Shown here: piece by piece, positions 52,805-56,028 of the stretch
Numbering within the stretch: the first letter of the stretch is position 1
Layout: the number at the start of each line of letters is the position of its first letter
From: Chloroflexota bacterium
Lineage (GTDB): Bacteria; Chloroflexota; Anaerolineae; J102
Direction of reading: 5' to 3'
DNA: 56,028 nt
Assembly (NCBI GenBank): GCA_013151415.1
Contig: JAADII010000197.1
Coordinates: 1-56,028 of the forward strand
Program-made: the position numbers and the translations under genes
Notes under the pieces: model-generated
Told to the model about the DNA's origin: nothing
What the model saw: only the letters and a program-made list of their open reading frames with translations
Databases searched by the model: none

Positions 52805-55800
52805 ATGAAAAAACGCCTTCTCTTCATCCTTCCCCTCTCCCTCCTCGCCCTTCTCACCCTGCTTCTCCCTCACCCCACCCCGGCCGCGTCGCGGGCGCGA
52901 CCGCAAGCCGCGCCCCAGGCCATCGAGGCCGCGCCCGGCGCCTGGAGCGTCATCTGGCGCGGGTCGGGCGCGGTGCGCGACATGACATGCCCCACCCCCG
53001 ACATCTGCTACGCGGTGGGCGACGCAGGGCTTTTTCTCAAGACAACTGACCGCGGTCAAACATGGCGATTCCAGGCCCTGGACGATGAGAACACCGACCT
53101 GCTCGGCGTCGCCTTCGCGGACGCCAACCGCGGGCTCATCGTCGGCCAAAACGGTCGCACCTTCCGCACCGACGACGCCGGCGAGACCTGGCGCATGAGC
53201 GCGACGCCCACCGCGGTCGAGCTACGCGCGGTCAGCCTGCTCGCGGATGGCCGGGCCTGGGTCGCGGCCGCCGGCGGCGCCATCTTCCACAGCGCGGATT
53301 GGGGCGCGACCTGGGCGGCCCAGACCTCCAACACCACCCAGAACCTGAACGCCATCCAGTTTCTCGACGCGAACACCGGCTTCGCGGTGGGCGACAAGGG
53401 CGTCGTCCTGCGCACCACCGACGGGGGCGCGACCTGGGCCGCATTGGACGCGGGCTTCCCGGCCTGGGCCAACATCTACGCGCTCCACTTCACCTCAAGC
53501 AATGAGGGCTGGATTGCAGGCCAGGCCGGCATGATGCGCCGCACCCAAAACGGGGGCGACGCCTGGACCGAGGTCGCGAGCGGGGTCGAAGACGACATCC
53601 TCGACATCCACTTTGGCGGCGGCGTGGGCGCGTTCGCAGCCGAGGCCGGCGCGGTCGCCACCAGTTCCGACGGCCTCACCTGGACCCAGCGCACCACGCG
53701 CGTGGCCGGCGCGCGCACGGCCACGGCCGTCTTCGCGCTCGGGCCGGACAACATCTGGGCCGCGGGGCTGGTCAAGCCCAATCCCGACAACGGCGCGCGG
53801 GCCTGGTGGATTCGTCACAGCGCGGATGGGCTTTCGTTCCAACGCAGCGCCGGCGATTTCGGCCCTTACGCGCATCTCTACGACGCGGCCTACCCCAGCA
53901 AGGATGTCATCTACGCGGTGGGCGATGAATCCGCGGTGGGAATCAGCACCGACCGCGGGGAGACCTGGCGCTGGATGAGCCTGCGGCCCGACGGCGACGA
54001 GAGCAGCAATCCCTATTTCCTGGCCGTCTCCTGCACGGACGAGCAAACCTGCTGGGTGGGCGGTCGCTATGGTCGGGTGTACAAGACCGCAGATGGGGGA
54101 CGAACCTGGACCGCGCAACTCTTGCCCGGCGGCGGTCGTCCCGTCTACGACATTCAGATGGTCACCGACCAGATCGGCTATGTGGGAAGCAATTTCGACG
54201 GAGCGGGCAAGAACGGCCTCTTTTACACCGAAGATGGCGGCGAAACCTGGATCGCCAGCGGCGCGGACGGAACGAATCCCGGTGTGGACATCTCCATGGT
54301 CAATCCCACCGATGGTTGGATGGCCGTGCGCAATTTTTCCTATCGCTACACCACCAACGCGGGCCGCTATTGGCGACGCGTCATCAACACCGACCTGGCC
54401 CAGGGCATCTACATCGCGGTGCAGGCCCTGGACGACGACCAGGATGGCGCGGTGGATAAGGTCTGGCTGGCCGGATGCCAGGGGCCGCTGGTGAACGAGG
54501 AGTGCCAGCCCGCGGGCAAAGTGGTCTACAGCGAAGACGCGGGAGCCACCTGGACATACCAGGCCCTCCCCGATGACGCGCCTCCGCTCAACGATGTGCA
54601 CATGTTCGACGCGCAAAAAGGCTGGCTGGCCGGAGAAGACGGCGCGCTGCTCTACACCAACAACGGCGGCGCGAGCTGGGAGCTGGTCGCGAGCGGCTTG
54701 GGCGAGGGCGACGACATCCAATCCCTGGCCTTCGCCGACCCCTCGCGCGGGGTGGCCGCGGCCTTTGGCGGCCACCTGCTCCGCTTCACCGGCCCGGGCC
54801 GCACCCTGGGCGCGTACTCGCAGGACGGCGCCATCACCATCGACGGCTTGCCCGACGACTGGTATCTGGGCGGGGCGCTCGCGTTCGACGCGACCAACGC
54901 GGACAGCGTCCTCGGTCCCGAACCCCATCCCGCGCCCGACGAACTCGGCGCCGACCTCTTCAGCCGCTTCACCGGCGATTCGCTCTATGTCCTGGCCGAA
55001 ATTCAGGATGACGTCGTCGCCGCGGGCGACGCGTTTTATCTCGCCATCGACGGTCTCGACGACAATCTCTGGAATGGCGACGACGACCATCTCCTCGTCA
55101 TCCGCGCGGATGGCGTCTTCAGCGACACGCTCCATCCCGACCAGACCGCCGGCATCGATGTGGGCGTGCGAGAGAGCGCCAACGGTTGGGTCGCGGAAAT
55201 CCGGCTGGATGCGGCCGCGCTGGCCCGCGCGAACCTCGCCCCCGGCCACGCGGTCGGCTTCAATGTCGCGTTGGACGACGATGACGGCCAGGGCGTCGAG
55301 CATACGCTGGTCATGCACGGCAAACGGGTGGACGAGAACCCCGCCACCTTCGGGACCATCCGCCTGCTCGACAACACCCTCGTCTATCGAATGGGGCTGG
55401 ACGGCTACGACGCCGCGAGCGACACATTCCTGGAGCGCTGGTACGACCAGACCGGCAACACCCCGCGCGGGGACGACCCCGAGTTGAAAATCATCTACAA
55501 TGTGGGCATGGTGTTCATCGACTCGATCCTGCGCTTCGAGCTGACCGGCCTCCCCGACCAGGCCCAGATTTTGGAAGCCACCCTCGATCTGGTGGCCACC
55601 AACGTCAAAATCGACGAACCTCTCACCCTCAGCGTCTATCGCTTGCTCAAACCCTGGGACGAGCGCACCGCCACCTGGAACCAGCCCATGCCCGGCCAGA
55701 GTTGGGGCGCGGCCGGCGCCATGCAACCCGGCGCGGACTACGACCCCGCGGCCTTGGAGAGCAAGACCATCAGCGACCTGAAGATTGGCGACCACCTGCA

Positions 55801-56028
55801 ATTCGACGTGTCCGCGGCCGTGCAAAGCTGGCGCGAGGGTGCCAGCGAAAACCACGGCATTTTGCTCCTCCCCGAGGGCGGCAAGCGCTATCTTTTCTTT
55901 GGCAGCAGCCAGAATTCGTCCGAGAGCAAACGGCCCAGCCTCATCGTGCGCTATCGGCTCCAACCGCGACCCTCGCCCACCCCCACGCCCGGCCCCACCG
56001 CCACCCCAACCCCCACGCCGACGCCCAC
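52805..56028 (+). CDS. Secreted Ycf48-like beta-propeller protein with DOMON/CBM9-like and DNRLRE domains (partial)
   Basis: The frame starts at ATG 52805 with a signal peptide (KKRLLFILPLSLLALLTLLL) and stays open to the window end (1074 codons). Repeats with TTDRGQTWR, TDDAGETWR, TTDGGATWA and similar WxxGWIAGQxG units build a Ycf48-type propeller. From about residue 675 a DOMON/CBM9-like domain follows (ITIDGLPDDWYLGG; LYVLAEIQDDV), then a DNRLRE domain (SILRFELTGLP; VQSWREG). It ends in a Pro/Thr-rich linker. Probably an extracellular or cell-surface protein. The 3' end is missing. It is preceded by a C/A-rich leader without SD. Confidence 0.85.
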   Translation, partial: MKKRLLFILPLSLLALLTLLLPHPTPAASRARPQAAPQAIEAAPGAWSVIWRGSGAVRDMTCPTPDICYAVGDAGLFLKTTDRGQTWRFQALDDENTDLLGVAFADANRGLIVGQNGRTFRTDDAGETWRMSATPTAVELRAVSLLADGRAWVAAAGGAIFHSADWGATWAAQTSNTTQNLNAIQFLDANTGFAVGDKGVVLRTTDGGATWAALDAGFPAWANIYALHFTSSNEGWIAGQAGMMRRTQNGGDAWTEVASGVEDDILDIHFGGGVGAFAAEAGAVATSSDGLTWTQRTTRVAGARTATAVFALGPDNIWAAGLVKPNPDNGARAWWIRHSADGLSFQRSAGDFGPYAHLYDAAYPSKDVIYAVGDESAVGISTDRGETWRWMSLRPDGDESSNPYFLAVSCTDEQTCWVGGRYGRVYKTADGGRTWTAQLLPGGGRPVYDIQMVTDQIGYVGSNFDGAGKNGLFYTEDGGETWIASGADGTNPGVDISMVNPTDGWMAVRNFSYRYTTNAGRYWRRVINTDLAQGIYIAVQALDDDQDGAVDKVWLAGCQGPLVNEECQPAGKVVYSEDAGATWTYQALPDDAPPLNDVHMFDAQKGWLAGEDGALLYTNNGGASWELVASGLGEGDDIQSLAFADPSRGVAAAFGGHLLRFTGPGRTLGAYSQDGAITIDGLPDDWYLGGALAFDATNADSVLGPEPHPAPDELGADLFSRFTGDSLYVLAEIQDDVVAAGDAFYLAIDGLDDNLWNGDDDHLLVIRADGVFSDTLHPDQTAGIDVGVRESANGWVAEIRLDAAALARANLAPGHAVGFNVALDDDDGQGVEHTLVMHGKRVDENPATFGTIRLLDNTLVYRMGLDGYDAASDTFLERWYDQTGNTPRGDDPELKIIYNVGMVFIDSILRFELTGLPDQAQILEATLDLVATNVKIDEPLTLSVYRLLKPWDERTATWNQPMPGQSWGAAGAMQPGADYDPAALESKTISDLKIGDHLQFDVSAAVQSWREGASENHGILLLPEGGKRYLFFGSSQNSSESKRPSLIVRYRLQPRPSPTPTPGPTATPTPTPTP

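Noticed and set aside
53495-55963. 822-codon open frame on the minus strand
   Set aside because: It is antisense to the Ycf48-like gene, which has a signal peptide and clear repeats; the frame arises from high GC and its product has no recognisable motif.

Overview
The window is about 60% GC, densely packed and bacterial. Gene content points to a member of the Chloroflexota (Anaerolineae or Caldilineae-like). The grounds are a nusA-ylxR-infB-rbfA core without rimP, a short HisG paired with HisZ, a DUF1786 protein, a sucrose-phosphate-synthase-like glycosyltransferase with a PfkB kinase, a secreted Ycf48-like protein with Pro/Thr linkers, and many start codons without a Shine-Dalgarno (SD) sequence. 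The phylum is an inference; there is no rRNA or tRNA here.

Layout. (1) 1-8.9 kb: a saccharopine-dehydrogenase-like oxidoreductase; a cbiM-cbiQ-cbiO nickel/cobalt uptake system preceded by a Fur-type palindrome; a tight set of ROK-like protein, PIG-L deacetylase, serine hydrolase and hydrogenase-maturation protease; and a membrane-anchored helix-hairpin-helix protein. (2) 9-20 kb: a PabB-PabC fusion, a membrane PH/AlbA_2 protein, a LacI regulator with a clear promoter and three operators, an alpha-glucoside-type ABC importer (binding-protein gene frameshifted, two permeases), a GT4 sucrose-phosphate-synthase-like enzyme and a fructokinase. (3) 20-24 kb, minus strand: polysaccharide genes (O-antigen ligase, GtrA, GT4, membrane protein). 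(4) 24.2-37.3 kb: a histidine operon led by a candidate His leader peptide and attenuator, then hisZ-hisG-hisD-hisC-hisB-hisH-hisA. Three toxin-antitoxin loci sit between his genes: BrnTA inverted, a VapC pair, and a Phd/PIN pair whose PIN has lost its middle. A DUF402 protein, a GNAT protein and an AddB-like nuclease ride along. hisF and hisI/E are absent. (5) 37.3-48.1 kb, minus strand: nusA, ylxR, infB, rbfA, nrnA, truB, a RibF-archease fusion, DUF1786 and purH. (6) 48.2-51.4 kb, minus strand: two S41 proteases and smpB. (7) 51.4-52.8 kb: repeat-rich noncoding DNA, then a large secreted beta-propeller protein running off the window.

The most notable observations are the His attenuator, the RibF-archease fusion, the toxin-antitoxin loci inside the his operon, and several families of degenerate short repeats. 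The repeats often end exactly at a start codon and produce G-free, C/A-rich leaders in place of SD sequences.
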